From Chryseobacterium salipaludis (lineage in GTDB: Bacteria; Bacteroidota; Bacteroidia; Flavobacteriales; Weeksellaceae), in NCBI RefSeq assembly GCF_022968825.1, contig NZ_JALHKS010000005.1, positions 1-64,000 on the forward strand: DNA of 64,000 nt, written 5' to 3'. Below the pieces are notes generated by a model, which was not told the origin of the DNA, did not search any database, and saw only the letters and a program-made list of their open reading frames with translations. Positions 16,163 to 24,892 of this stretch are shown piece by piece (position 1 is the first letter of the stretch; every line of letters starts with the position of its first letter). The position numbers were made by a program, and so were the translations under genes.

Positions 16163-17446
16163 TTAATTCAATTTTAAAAAAGAAATAACGTCTGCCGCAC
16201 GGTTGGGTTTTGCAATGATTTTATTATTACTATCCAGCACAAAATAAGTTGGCGTAGCGCGCACATTATATTGTTCTGCAGCGGTACTGTTCCAGCCGCG
16301 GAGTTCGCTGTCGTTAATCCAAGGGAGCATTTTTACCTTATTGTTAAAGGCCGCTGCGTCAGAATCCAATGAAAGCGCGATAATTTCAGTTTTTTGTTTT
16401 TTCATCGCGTTGTATTTCTCTATCAGCACAGGTAGGTCGTTCTCACAGTGGTAACAAGTGGAGGCCCAGAACATGATGACTTTGCGGTCTGCTTTCACAT
16501 CATAAATGGATTTAGCAGTGGTGTGTGCGGGGTTGCTGAATTTGTAATCAGCGAAGGTGGCGCCAATCTGTGTCATTTTATTGGAAGCGATGGTCTGCGC
16601 AAGACGGTCTGTTATGGTACATTTCAGATCTGCTGCCTGCGCGAGATAGCGTTCCTTCATTTCGGGCATCCCGTAGGCATCAAAAATATCAATCAGTTCC
16701 GAAATGACGGTCTGTCCGCGCGGTGTTTCTAAATTAACCTTTGCCAAAAGTTCATCGACATCCTTTGATATCTCTGAAGATGAGCCGGCATTCAGATAGG
16801 CAACCAACACGGGCCTGAGCAGAGAAGATGTTTCCAGAAATTCATTGGAACCTGCGATAAACTGGATAATTTCTGCGCGGGTAGGTTCGGGTTTTCCGGC
16901 TTTCTTTTCGAGGAACTTACTGTAATTGGTCGTGTAATATGTAACAAACGGAAATTGCCCGGCATCCATTTTCTCTGCCGACAACCTGTTGATTTCCTGA
17001 TCGAGCGCCGCACCAAAGGCACTGTTTGCTTTATAATATTCTTTGATCTGATAGAGCGCCGGCAGGATGATTTCTTTCTTTTGCTGTACTTCCTGAATTT
17101 CGTTCATCAGCGTATTCGCGGCATCTTTATAATCAACGTTGGCAATTTTCCCGTTTCGCACTGCGAACGCCAGGCGCACATCCTGATTTTCAGAAATAAA
17201 ATTGACAGAGGTGTTGGTTTCAGGAAAATACAATTTCATCATCCCTTTGTAGGATTGCGGCACTTTCAGCTGCCAAGTGTTTCTTTTTTTATTTTGTTTG
17301 GTTGCCAGAACGTCTTTGGAGCCGTTCAGCGTGTACAGATACACTTCCTTTGCCGGGAATTCTGCCGGTCCTTCCACAAATACACTAAACTGGGCGTTCA
17401 TCCAGCCGAGTGCCAGAAAAGCACAGGCCACAGAGAATTTTTTCAT
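16163..17446 (-). CDS. Periplasmic TlpA/thioredoxin-like protein with N-terminal extension
   Basis: 427 residues with a signal peptide (MKKFSVACAFLALGWMNAQ). The last 130 residues form a thioredoxin fold with FWASTCYHCENDLP, giving a CYHC active site, and the cis-Pro segment VRATPTYFVLD. The first 290 residues resemble the helical and beta regions found in front of TlpA domains in Bacteroidetes proteins such as DUF4369/DUF5106 types; I did not pin down which. It probably reduces or oxidises disulfides in the periplasm. The CYHC motif is unusual but keeps both Cys. It has its own position between clpX and the tRNA gene, 60 bases after clpX. Confidence 0.8.
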   Translation of the reverse strand: MKKFSVACAFLALGWMNAQFSVFVEGPAEFPAKEVYLYTLNGSKDVLATKQNKKRNTWQLKVPQSYKGMMKLYFPETNTSVNFISENQDVRLAFAVRNGKIANVDYKDAANTLMNEIQEVQQKKEIILPALYQIKEYYKANSAFGAALDQEINRLSAEKMDAGQFPFVTYYTTNYSKFLEKKAGKPEPTRAEIIQFIAGSNEFLETSSLLRPVLVAYLNAGSSSEISKDVDELLAKVNLETPRGQTVISELIDIFDAYGMPEMKERYLAQAADLKCTITDRLAQTIASNKMTQIGATFADYKFSNPAHTTAKSIYDVKADRKVIMFWASTCYHCENDLPVLIEKYNAMKKQKTEIIALSLDSDAAAFNNKVKMLPWINDSELRGWNSTAAEQYNVRATPTYFVLDSNNKIIAKPNRAADVISFLKLN

Positions 17447-17458
17447 ACCGTAAATATA

Positions 17459-17487
17459 TAAAAAAACTCACCGGTGAGGGTGAGTTT
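17459..17487 (-). terminator. Terminator after clpX
   Basis: AAACTCACC (17464-17472) pairs with GGTGAGTTT (17479-17487) around a six-base loop, followed on the minus strand by a T run. It lies 20 bases beyond the clpX stop and ends just before the TlpA-like gene. Confidence 0.85.
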
Positions 17488-17506
17488 GATCCAATCTTGT
17501 AAGCAT

Positions 17507-18691
17507 TTATATTCCAAAGCTTATGCTTTCGCCCGAAACTAAAATTTTCTTTTCGTCCTCAATATTGAACATATAATCCTCAAGAACTTTCTCCGTCGTG
17601 CCCCGCAATCCGCGGGCACCGAGACCTTTTTCAGTGGTTTCCTCCACTATTTTCTCCAAAGCTTCCTGCGTGAATTCGAGTTCCACACCATCCATCTTAA
17701 ATAATTCAATGAACTGGTTAATGATAGAATTTTTAGGTTCTTTCATAATGCGGATCATCGTTTCCTTGGTCAGCTTATCCAAATAAGTAATAATCGGGAA
17801 ACGGCCCAGCAATTCAGGAATCAAACCAAACTTGCGCAAATCTATTGCATTGATCTGGCTCAGGATATAATCTTCTTCGTCCACCTTCGATAACTTTTCC
17901 GAACTGAAACCTATCGCCTGTTTATTCAGCCTGCGCTCGATAATTTCTTTAATTCCATCGAAGGCACCACCGGCAATAAACAAAATGTTTTGGGTATTAA
18001 CCTGAATATACTTCTGGTCCGGATGCTTTCGGCCTCCTTGCGGCGGTACGTTCACAATGCTTCCTTCCAGCAGCTTCAAGAGTCCCTGTTGAACTCCTTC
18101 ACCGGAAACATCTCTGGTAATGCTTGGGTTATCAGACTTGCGCGCGATCTTATCAATTTCATCAATAAAAACAATTCCGCGTTCAGCTTTCTGCACGTCG
18201 TAATCTGCCACCATCAAAAGCCTCGATAAAATACTTTCTACATCCTCACCCACATATCCTGCTTCAGTCAGAATCGTGGCATCCACGATACAAAACGGCA
18301 CATTCAATTCCTTCGCTATGGTTTTAGCCAACAAGGTTTTTCCGGTACCGGTTTCACCGATCATGATAACATTAGATTTTTCAATTTCTACCTCGCGGTC
18401 TTCATTCTGTGCGTGCAATAATCTTTTATAATGATTATATACCGCAATGGAAAGTTGCTTTTTTGCCTGATCCTGACCGATAACATACTGATCCAGGAAT
18501 GCTTTTATTTCTTTGGGTTTCTTCAGTTCATCGATCGTCTGGGCAGGCTGTGCAATTGTTCTGCTTGTTTCCTGCACGATACCGTGTGCCTGTTCAATAC
18601 ACTCTTCGCAGATAAAACCGTTGTTACCGGAGATCAGCATTTGGACCTGATTCCTTTTTTTTCCGCAAAAAGAACATTGGTTAGAATTCAT
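17507..18691 (-). CDS. clpX: ATP-dependent Clp protease ATP-binding subunit ClpX
   Basis: 394 residues, a little shorter than E. coli ClpX. The N-terminal zinc-binding domain has the four Cys in CSFCGKK and CEECIEQAH. The AAA+ module has GETGTGKT as Walker A and GIVFIDEIDKIARK as Walker B, followed by SVSGEGVQQ-like wording (DVSGEGVQQGLLKLLEG) and the pore loop GYVGED. ClpX unfolds tagged proteins and feeds them to ClpP in the cytoplasm. clpP is not adjacent. The start at 18691 places the zinc domain at the expected position. Confidence 0.95.
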   Translation of the reverse strand: MNSNQCSFCGKKRNQVQMLISGNNGFICEECIEQAHGIVQETSRTIAQPAQTIDELKKPKEIKAFLDQYVIGQDQAKKQLSIAVYNHYKRLLHAQNEDREVEIEKSNVIMIGETGTGKTLLAKTIAKELNVPFCIVDATILTEAGYVGEDVESILSRLLMVADYDVQKAERGIVFIDEIDKIARKSDNPSITRDVSGEGVQQGLLKLLEGSIVNVPPQGGRKHPDQKYIQVNTQNILFIAGGAFDGIKEIIERRLNKQAIGFSSEKLSKVDEEDYILSQINAIDLRKFGLIPELLGRFPIITYLDKLTKETMIRIMKEPKNSIINQFIELFKMDGVELEFTQEALEKIVEETTEKGLGARGLRGTTEKVLEDYMFNIEDEKKILVSGESISFGI

Positions 18692-18735
18692 ATATATAAT
18701 TTATGATAATTAAAAAAAGTGACCCGCTCCTTCTA

Positions 18736-19125
18736 TTAAGAAGCCAGAATCTTCTGTTGTATTTCTTTGTATTGTTCCGGCGTAAACTTCACGCGCTCGT
18801 TGGCAAAATTCATATCACTTACCGCTGTAATCGGCAATAGATGGATGTGCGCATGCGGAACTTCCAGTCCGACTACCGCCACCGCCACACGCTTTTCCGG
18901 ATAAGCTTTCCCAAGCTGCAGCGCCACCGTCCGTGCAAAATCCCAAAGTTCCTGATGTTCCTTACTGCCGATATCAAAGATAAAATCGGTTTCCTCTTTA
19001 GGGATTACCAGGCAGTGACCTTCCATCAGCGGCATCGCATCCAGAAAGGCCAGGTGTTTATCATCTTCCGCAATGATGTACGCCGGGAGCTCGCGCGCGA
19101 TAATTTTAGCGAATATAGACGCCAT
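18736..19125 (-). CDS. HIT family nucleotide-binding protein
   Basis: About 129 residues, starting MASIFAKIIARE. The histidine triad is read in VPHAHIHLLP near the C-terminus (HxHxH), preceded by the conserved HCLVIPKEE segment. HIT proteins of this class hydrolyse nucleotide phosphoramidates or dinucleotides in the cytoplasm. The open frame extends to 19176, but that start falls in the hairpin at 19151-19172, so 19125 is preferred. It follows greA on the same strand, as in many Bacteroidetes genomes. Confidence 0.88.
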   Translation of the reverse strand: MASIFAKIIARELPAYIIAEDDKHLAFLDAMPLMEGHCLVIPKEETDFIFDIGSKEHQELWDFARTVALQLGKAYPEKRVAVAVVGLEVPHAHIHLLPITAVSDMNFANERVKFTPEQYKEIQQKILAS

Positions 19126-19146
19126 AACAATACGTGTTTTAAAATA

Positions 19147-19172
19147 TAATACCCGCACCAAAAAGTGCGGGT
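19147..19172 (-). terminator. Terminator after greA
   Basis: ACCCGCAC (19151-19158) and GTGCGGGT (19165-19172) form a perfect eight-base stem, followed on the minus strand by an AT-rich tract with T runs. It separates greA from the HIT gene and argues for the shorter HIT start. Confidence 0.7.
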
Positions 19173-19227
19173 ACAAAATTACGAAATCATAATTTATTCC
19201 GGAATCAACTTCCCGGTCGGGGAATTT

Positions 19228-19698
19228 CTACAATGAGATTTCCAGGATATCGAAAGTTAATTTATTGCCGTTCGGAAGTACAATATCTGCAGTTTCACCA
19301 ACGACCTTACCTAATAAACCTTTGGCAATCGGTGTGTTCACACTAATTTTCCCAGATTTCAAATCACTTTCATTATCCGGCACCAGCGTGAATTTCTGCT
19401 CGGCTTTGGTCGCATGGTTTTTCAGGCGAACGGTGGTCAGGATGGAAACCTTCGAGATGTCCAGCTGGCTTTCATCAATCACTTTGGAATTCACAATCTG
19501 GTCTTTCAGCTTGGAGATCTTCATCTCCAGCATGCCCTGTGCTTCTTTAGCGGCATCGTATTCGGCATTTTCAGAAAGGTCTCCCTTATCACGTGCTTCG
19601 GCAATCTGCTGCGTGATCTTTGGGCGCTCCACTGTCTCCAGGTGCTCCAGCTCTGTTTTCATCTTCTCCAGTCCGTCTTTGGTCACATAACTTGCCAT
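19228..19698 (-). CDS. greA: Transcription elongation factor GreA
   Basis: 156 residues, typical for GreA. The N-terminal coiled coil carries the acidic tip segment EARDKGDLSENAEYDAAKEAQ and the C-terminal half is the FKBP-like domain (TPIAKGLLGKVVGETADI). It rescues RNA polymerase that has backtracked by stimulating cleavage of the transcript. It is divergent from the lipoprotein gene at 19799, with a promoter box for greA at 19777-19784. Confidence 0.95.
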   Translation of the reverse strand: MASYVTKDGLEKMKTELEHLETVERPKITQQIAEARDKGDLSENAEYDAAKEAQGMLEMKISKLKDQIVNSKVIDESQLDISKVSILTTVRLKNHATKAEQKFTLVPDNESDLKSGKISVNTPIAKGLLGKVVGETADIVLPNGNKLTFDILEISL

Positions 19699-19776
19699 AA
19701 TATGCGAGATTTAATGTTAGTATAAAAAAATAATCCGACATTTGCCGGACAATGTTTTCGAATAGGTTGTATCGGA

Positions 19777-19805
19777 CAAAGATATAAATTTATTTCATAT
19801 GCCAA
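19777..19805 (-). promoter_or_regulatory. Probable greA promoter
   Basis: On the minus strand TATCTTTG (19777-19784) matches the TAnnTTTG box, with a TTG (19803-19805) 18 bases upstream. The upstream element overlaps the start of the divergent lipoprotein gene. Confidence 0.55.
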
Positions 19806-20245
19806 GAAAATTTTTCCGCCCGTATCTATTTCTGTTTTTAGGCTTTACCTTACTGATTATGAGCAGTTGCCGCGAAAGAGAAGACACTGTAAGCTGTTTT
19901 CCTGCCTCACCTGTGAATGTAGTTATAAACCTGAGCCTGCCTTCTTATTTCGCCTTGCAGAATGTAGGTGGCTGGGTGTATGTTTCCGAACAGCAATCCG
20001 GCACGCGCGGTTTAATTGTCGTGCGTACCACCCAGGGTTTCAAAGCATATGACCGCAATGCGCCGCACCTCTGCCCTTCCAGTGACACGACGCTTGAAGT
20101 CCAGAACGACATTAAAATCATTTGTCCGCAGGATGGCGCCGAGTGGATTTTGCTTACCGGCGAACCTGTTAAAACGGCAACTATCGCACCTAAGTTGTAT
20201 CTGACCAGCTATGACGCCTTTAGTAACACGTTGCAGATTTATTGA
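19799..20245 (+). CDS. Lipoprotein with degenerate Rieske-like domain
   Basis: 148 residues. A signal sequence ends in LLIMSSC, a lipobox, so the protein is lipid-anchored. The remainder has two conserved-looking spots, NAPHLCPSSD and IICPQDGAEWIL, spaced like the two iron-ligand loops of Rieske proteins, but the Cys-x-His / Cys-x-x-His pattern is not intact. It may therefore be a Rieske fold without the cluster, or have another ligand arrangement. The family appears in Bacteroidetes as proteins of unknown function. It lies 13 bases upstream of dtd and is probably co-transcribed with it. Confidence 0.65.
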   Translation: MPRKFFRPYLFLFLGFTLLIMSSCREREDTVSCFPASPVNVVINLSLPSYFALQNVGGWVYVSEQQSGTRGLIVVRTTQGFKAYDRNAPHLCPSSDTTLEVQNDIKIICPQDGAEWILLTGEPVKTATIAPKLYLTSYDAFSNTLQIY

Positions 20246-20257
20246 TAAAGTTAGATA

Positions 20258-20707
20258 ATGAAAGCAGTTATTCAGCGAGTTTCAGAAGCGGAAGTAAAAG
20301 TGGATGGGGCGGTTACCGGCAAGATTACGGCAGGGCTCCTTTTACTAATTGGTATGGAAGAGAACGACACAAAAGCCGATGCCGACTGGCTGGCCGGCAA
20401 AATTCTCAACCTTCGGATTTTCAGTGATGGCGAGGGGAAAATGAATTTATCCGTGCAGGATATCAAGGGAGAAATCCTGTGCATTAGCCAATTTACTTTA
20501 ATTGCTGATTATAAAAAGGGAAACCGGCCTTCCTTTATCCGCGCCGCACGACCGGAAGCAGCCGTTCCTCTGTTTGAATATTTCAAAGAACAATTAAAAA
20601 CATCCGGTTTACAAATCGAAAGCGGGATCTTCGGTGCTGACATGAAAGTTAGCCTGCTGAACGATGGCCCGGTTACGATTGTGATGGACAGCCAGACTAA
20701 AGCATAA
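20258..20707 (+). CDS. dtd: D-aminoacyl-tRNA deacylase
   Basis: 149 residues, the standard DTD length. It begins MKAVIQRVSEAEVKVDG and contains the two signature motifs: SQFTL at about residues 78-82 and the Gly-cisPro motif in NDGPVTIVMDS near the C-terminus. The enzyme removes D-amino acids mistakenly attached to tRNA, in the cytoplasm. It follows the Rieske-like lipoprotein gene by 13 bases and precedes an alpha/beta hydrolase gene. Confidence 0.95.
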   Translation: MKAVIQRVSEAEVKVDGAVTGKITAGLLLLIGMEENDTKADADWLAGKILNLRIFSDGEGKMNLSVQDIKGEILCISQFTLIADYKKGNRPSFIRAARPEAAVPLFEYFKEQLKTSGLQIESGIFGADMKVSLLNDGPVTIVMDSQTKA

Positions 20708-20775
20708 CAGCAATACTTGGTGGCGTTTCTTTCTGGTGTAAGTTTTGCACCGGATTTACTTTAATTTCATTTAAA

Positions 20776-21555
20776 ATGCTGCACTATACCAAATCAGGAT
20801 CCGGCTCCCACATCCTTGTCTTACTTCACGGTTTTATGGAAAACCTTACCATCTGGGATGATCTTGAACCCCATCTTTCGCAAGATTTCACCTTAATAAA
20901 AATGGACCTGCCCGGACATGGCGAATCACTGGTGGAACAGGATACCAGCATGGAATCGAAGGCCGCAGCGGTGAAGGAAACTTTAGATCACCTGGAAATT
21001 ACGAAGCGTATTCATATTCTTGGTCACTCGATGGGCGGCTATGTAAGCCTCGCTTTTGCGGAACTGTTTCCCGAACGTTTGGAAACTCTTACGCTGTTTT
21101 TCTCAACGTACCTGGCAGATGATGAAGAAAAAAAACAACAAAGATTAAAAAGCCTTCGGGTAATTCGCGACGCTTTTCCAGCGTATGTGAGCGCAGGTAT
21201 TCCCAATCTCTTCAACCCAAACGAGCGCGATATCCTGGAAGGAGCCATTAAAAAAGCAAAAGAAATTGCCTTATCCACCCCGCAGGAAGGCGTTATTGCC
21301 ACTGTTCAGGCAATGGCGCAAAGAAAGGACCACAAAGAAACAGTAATGAAATTCGACCGTAAAATTCTGCTCCTCGCCGGGAAGCATGATCAGGCTATCA
21401 AGGTAGAGGAAACACTTGCAGGATTACCCGACCGCACCACCGTAAAATCCTATCTGCTGGATTGCGCGCATAACGGTCACTGGGAAAAACCCGCCGTCTG
21501 CGCGGCCATCATTAATACCGAATTACTGCACCATTTGCCGGAACTGGTATTTTAA
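20776..21555 (+). CDS. Alpha/beta hydrolase
   Basis: 259 residues with the alpha/beta-hydrolase core: LLHGFMENLTIWDDL (oxyanion region, HGF), the nucleophile elbow GHSMGGY with Ser at about 95, the acid in LAGKHDQAI, and the catalytic His in CAHNGHWEKP near the end. There is no signal peptide, so it is cytoplasmic. The substrate cannot be inferred from sequence; small esters or related compounds are typical. It ends before a shared terminator that also serves the convergent nrnA-like gene. Confidence 0.88.
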   Translation: MLHYTKSGSGSHILVLLHGFMENLTIWDDLEPHLSQDFTLIKMDLPGHGESLVEQDTSMESKAAAVKETLDHLEITKRIHILGHSMGGYVSLAFAELFPERLETLTLFFSTYLADDEEKKQQRLKSLRVIRDAFPAYVSAGIPNLFNPNERDILEGAIKKAKEIALSTPQEGVIATVQAMAQRKDHKETVMKFDRKILLLAGKHDQAIKVEETLAGLPDRTTVKSYLLDCAHNGHWEKPAVCAAIINTELLHHLPELVF

Positions 21556-21567
21556 ATAAAATTTAAA

Positions 21568-21600
21568 TAAAAGAGGATTGCCAAAACAATCCTCTTTTTT
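21568..21600. terminator. Bidirectional terminator between hydrolase and nrnA
   Basis: AAAGAGGATTG (21570-21580) pairs perfectly with CAATCCTCTTT (21587-21597), with A-rich and T-rich flanks on both sides, so it can act on both converging transcripts. Confidence 0.9.
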
Positions 21601-21604
21601 ATAT

Positions 21605-22612
21605 TTAAATATCTTCCTGTTCCACGTAGTCTTTGAAATCTTCAATTGTATTTTCCAAAGACTTATAATATTTTCCGCCGGCTGCGTTGATATGACCGCC
21701 ACCGTTAAAGTATTTTCGGGAAAACTGGTTTACATCCAGATCTTCTTTCGAACGGAAAGATATTTTAATGAAATCCTCATATAAATCTTCCATAAAAAAG
21801 GCAGACATCTGTGTACCGAGAATTCCCAGGCCGTAATTCACGAAACCTTCCGTATCCCCTTTCTGGAAACCCAGTTCCTTTAGTTCATCACGTTTCAACC
21901 AAAGGATAGCAACCTTGCCCTCTTGGACTACTTCAATCCGGCCCAGCACCAGCGCGAGCAAATGCAAACGCGAAACGGTATTAGTGTCCCAGGTATTGCT
22001 GGTAATTTTGGCAGGATCGGCTCCTTTCTCGATCAGATTGGCCACGATTCTGTGCGTGGTAGCGCTTGTGGAGCGAAAACGGAAGCCGCCGGTGTCGGTC
22101 ATAATACCGGTGTACAGGCATTCGGCAATGTCTTTATTAACCAGTTCTTCCTCTTCCAGAGCTTGGATAAAGTGATACACCATTTGGCATGTGGCGGGAA
22201 TACTTACATCTGAATATACATAATCAAACGGATCCGGCTGCTGGTGGTGGTCGATTAATATTTTGGTTGCGCGCGCTTTTTGCAGCCACGGGCCCACCAG
22301 GTTTCCGCTGCGTTGTGCGGAATTAAAATCCAGAACAAATATCAGATCTGCATGGTGGATAGCTTCACCGGCTTTTTTACGCTTGTAATCGGCAATGATA
22401 ATCTGCTTGGCACCGGGCATCCATTTCAGAAACTTCGGAAAGTCATTCGGCACAATTACCTCTGCTTCAATTCCTTTTGCGGCCAGGAAATGCTTTAACC
22501 CCAGACTGGAACCGATCGCATCCCCATCAGGGTTATAATGGGTAAGAATGACAATTTTCTTTTCAGGTGTGAGCAGATTTTTTATCTTTGATAATTCAGC
22601 AGGTGTAAACAT
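21605..22612 (-). CDS. nrnA: DHH-family phosphoesterase, NrnA-like (oligoribonuclease / pAp phosphatase)
   Basis: 335 residues starting MFTPAELSKI. The DHH domain shows HYNPDGDAIGSSLG, DFNSAQRSG and DHHQQPDPFDY, and the C-terminal DHHA1 domain ends with GGGHINAAGG. These are the signatures of NrnA, which degrades nanoRNAs and dephosphorylates 3'-phosphoadenosine 5'-phosphate in the cytoplasm. The open frame runs further upstream across the divergent rpmH gene, but those codons are antisense to rpmH; the start at 22612 matches the family. Confidence 0.9.
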   Translation of the reverse strand: MFTPAELSKIKNLLTPEKKIVILTHYNPDGDAIGSSLGLKHFLAAKGIEAEVIVPNDFPKFLKWMPGAKQIIIADYKRKKAGEAIHHADLIFVLDFNSAQRSGNLVGPWLQKARATKILIDHHQQPDPFDYVYSDVSIPATCQMVYHFIQALEEEELVNKDIAECLYTGIMTDTGGFRFRSTSATTHRIVANLIEKGADPAKITSNTWDTNTVSRLHLLALVLGRIEVVQEGKVAILWLKRDELKELGFQKGDTEGFVNYGLGILGTQMSAFFMEDLYEDFIKISFRSKEDLDVNQFSRKYFNGGGHINAAGGKYYKSLENTIEDFKDYVEQEDI

Positions 22613-22726
22613 AAAATACAAATCGGAATGAGCCACAAAGATAAGTTTTGTTTTCCTGTTCGCCGAAGAAGCGCGGCATTTCCTTGATTTTAATTTGTAA
22701 AAAGAAAGCGCAAAAACTGAAATTAG

Positions 22727-22757
22727 TTTGCAGCAAATAAAAAGTTTTATATCTTTG
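22727..22757 (+). promoter_or_regulatory. rpmH promoter
   Basis: TTTG (22727-22730) and TATCTTTG (22750-22757) are separated by exactly 19 bases, a full match to the Bacteroidetes consensus. The rpmH start codon lies 46 bases downstream. Confidence 0.8.
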
Positions 22758-22802
22758 CAATCTGAAAAATAAGAAAGCGTTTTTACCTTAAAATAGTAAG
22801 CT

Positions 22803-22961
22803 ATGAGCAAGAGAACATTCCAGCCATCTGAAAGAAAGAAAAGAAACAAGCACGGATTCCGTGAAAGAATGTCTACGCCAAACGGGCGCAGAGTACTGGC
22901 TGCGAGAAGAGCGAAAGGCAGAAAGAGTTTAACTGTAAGTGCGGTACGCGCTAAGAGATAA
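22803..22961 (+). CDS. rpmH: 50S ribosomal protein L34
   Basis: A 52-residue, very basic protein starting [19 protein letters not shown] and containing [20 protein letters not shown], the universal L34 signature. It binds 23S rRNA in the large subunit. It has its own strong promoter and a terminator directly after it. It is not next to dnaA or rnpA here, unlike many bacteria. Confidence 0.97.
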   Translation: MSKRTFQPSERKKRNKHGFRERMSTPNGRRVLAARRAKGRKSLTVSAVRAKR

Positions 22962-22986
22962 TCTCGGATATTATCATATACCACTA

Positions 22987-23017
22987 TGCTTGAAAAGTTT
23001 CTTTTCAGGCATTTTTT
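22987..23017 (+). terminator. rpmH terminator
   Basis: TGCTTGAAAAG (22987-22997) pairs with CTTTTCAGGCA (23001-23011) with one G-T pair and a three-base loop, followed by six T. Confidence 0.85.
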
Positions 23018-23064
23018 GTTCGTTAAAATTTATTAAATAGCAGCCGAAAGCAAAAGTTTTTGGC

Positions 23065-23072
23065 TATTTTTG
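23065..23072 (+). promoter_or_regulatory. Promoter box upstream of ftsE
   Basis: TATTTTTG matches TAnnTTTG. Transcription would start near 23078, downstream of the earliest possible ftsE start at 23070, which supports the ATG at 23115. No clear upstream TTTG is seen. Confidence 0.45.
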
Positions 23073-23114
23073 GGCAGTGCAACAGCGGTTGCCTTTATAT
23101 TTAAATTTAGTTGT

Positions 23115-23825
23115 ATGCCACATTCTTCTCAGGAAGGCCAGGACGTGATCCGGCTGAAAAATGCTAAAATCTCACAAAAGAATTTCACGGTACTGAACGA
23201 GGTGAACCTTAACATTAAAAAAGGACGGTTCTGCTACCTTATCGGCAAAACCGGTTCCGGGAAAAGTTCACTGCTGAAAACTTTGTACGGCCATATCCCC
23301 ATTGCAGCAGGCCAGGGAAACGTGGCGGGATTTGATCTGCAGGGTTTGCGAATGTCTGACATTCCCAACCTGCGCCGCAAACTGGGAATTGTTTTCCAGG
23401 ATTTTCAGTTGCTCACGGACCGCAGTGTCGAGAAGAACCTTCGCTTCGTTTTGCAGGCAACCGGCTGGAAAGATAAAACCGAAATTGATGACCGGATTAA
23501 TGAAGTGCTGGCAAGTGTGGGCATGAAGTCCAAAAAACACAAAATGCCGCATGAGCTTTCCGGCGGGGAACAGCAGCGGGTAGCGATTGCACGCGCGCTC
23601 CTAAATCACCCGGAACTCATCCTGGCGGATGAACCTACCGGCAACCTGGACCCGGAAACTTCCAACGAGATTATGACACTGCTGAAACAGGTAGCTTTTG
23701 AAAATAATTCTGCCGTAGTCATGGCGACACACGATTACCATATGATTCACAATTTTCCCGGCGAGGCGATTCGCTGCGAAGACGGTAAAGTCACCGTACT
23801 CGACACGAAGGAACTGTTCGAGTAA
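23115..23825 (+). CDS. ftsE: Cell-division ABC transporter ATPase FtsE
   Basis: 236 residues. ABC ATPase with Walker A GKTGSGKSSLLK, Q-loop VFQDFQLLTDRSV, signature LSGGEQQRVAIARAL and Walker B LILADEPTGNLD. The VFQDF-LL-DRSVxxN wording is characteristic of FtsE. With FtsX it regulates peptidoglycan hydrolases at the division site from the cytoplasmic face. ftsX is not adjacent, which is common in Bacteroidetes. The start was moved from 23070 to 23115 because the promoter box overlaps the longer version and MPHSSQ fits family starts better. Confidence 0.88.
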   Translation: MPHSSQEGQDVIRLKNAKISQKNFTVLNEVNLNIKKGRFCYLIGKTGSGKSSLLKTLYGHIPIAAGQGNVAGFDLQGLRMSDIPNLRRKLGIVFQDFQLLTDRSVEKNLRFVLQATGWKDKTEIDDRINEVLASVGMKSKKHKMPHELSGGEQQRVAIARALLNHPELILADEPTGNLDPETSNEIMTLLKQVAFENNSAVVMATHDYHMIHNFPGEAIRCEDGKVTVLDTKELFE

Positions 23826-23849
23826 AAACGAAAACTTACCTTTTAAAAA

Positions 23850-23886
23850 CAAAAAGTCCCGTATTCTGCTGAACACGGGATTTTTG
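23850..23886. terminator. Bidirectional terminator between ftsE and accA
   Basis: AGTCCCGT (23855-23862) pairs with ACGGGAT (from 23874), with an inner TTC/GAA pair, flanked by A and T runs on both sides; the two genes converge here. Confidence 0.8.
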
Positions 23887-23899
23887 TATATCATAAATT

Positions 23900-24856
23900 C
23901 TATCCTTTAAACTGCCCCATGGCAATGAATTTTTCCTGGCGCTGTGTTTCCAGTTCCTGCGCCGTGAACTTGGAAAACGCACGGATGTTCTGCAGAATAG
24001 AAGCTTTAAGAAACCCAAAAGCAGCCTGCGGATCATAATGCGCACCTCCCAGCGGCTCTTCAATAATACCGTCGATAAACTTCTCGCGAAGTGCATCTGT
24101 AGGTGTCAGGTTCAGCGCATTGGCAGCGTCTTCCTTGTGGTCCCAGTTTCTCCACAGAATAGAGGAGCAACTCTCGGGTGCAATAACGGTGTACCAAGTG
24201 TTTTCGAGCATATATACCTTGTTTCCAACCCCAATACCGAGCGCGCCGCCGCTGGCACCTTCACCGATGATATAGCAGAAAATAGGCGTTTTCAGCATGG
24301 TCATTTCGAAGATATTGCGTGCGATGGCCTCTCCCTGTCCGCGTTCTTCTGCTTCCAGACCCGGATAAGCTCCCGGTGTATCAATCAGCGAAATAACAGG
24401 AATGCGGAATTTTTCGGCAAGTTTCATCAGCCGCAGTGCTTTGCGGTATCCTTCCGGGTTGCTCATTCCGAAACGGCGGTGCTGTCTTTCTTTGGTCGTG
24501 CGGCCTTTCTGGGTACCAATGATCATCACGCGCTGTCCGTCAATGGTGGCCAAACCTCCTACCATTGCAGGATCATCCGCAAAGTTTCGGTCGCCATGGA
24601 GTTCCAGGAAGCTGTCTTTATCTGTAATCCCTTTAATGAAATCCAGTGTGTACGGACGATCCGGATGACGGGACAATTGCACACGCTGCCATGGCGTGAG
24701 GTTATGATAAATCTCTTTTTTCTTCTCTATAATTTTATCTTCGATCTGGGAACAGGCCAGTTTTACATCTACCCCGCTTTCCTCGCCTACAAGCGAACAG
24801 GTTTGGTACTGGTCCATCAATTCCTTCACCGGAAGTTCAAAATTTAAATACTCCAT
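23900..24856 (-). CDS. accA: Acetyl-CoA carboxylase carboxyltransferase subunit alpha
   Basis: 318 residues, the usual AccA length. It shows [14 protein letters not shown], the acyl-CoA binding region around [19 protein letters not shown] and the [15 protein letters not shown] oxyanion segment. With AccD it transfers the carboxyl group from biotin to acetyl-CoA to make malonyl-CoA for fatty acid synthesis. accB and accC lie 8-10 kb away; accD is not in the window. A TAAATTTG box at 24877-24884 on the minus strand is a likely promoter. Confidence 0.95.
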   Translation of the reverse strand: MEYLNFELPVKELMDQYQTCSLVGEESGVDVKLACSQIEDKIIEKKKEIYHNLTPWQRVQLSRHPDRPYTLDFIKGITDKDSFLELHGDRNFADDPAMVGGLATIDGQRVMIIGTQKGRTTKERQHRRFGMSNPEGYRKALRLMKLAEKFRIPVISLIDTPGAYPGLEAEERGQGEAIARNIFEMTMLKTPIFCYIIGEGASGGALGIGVGNKVYMLENTWYTVIAPESCSSILWRNWDHKEDAANALNLTPTDALREKFIDGIIEEPLGGAHYDPQAAFGFLKASILQNIRAFSKFTAQELETQRQEKFIAMGQFKG

Positions 24857-24892
24857 TCTTCTAATTAAAATATTTTCAAATTTAGGAAAAAA

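Noticed and set aside
22613-22984. N-terminal extension of the nrnA frame
   Set aside because: It lies antisense to rpmH and its promoter; the family start is MFTPAEL at 22612.
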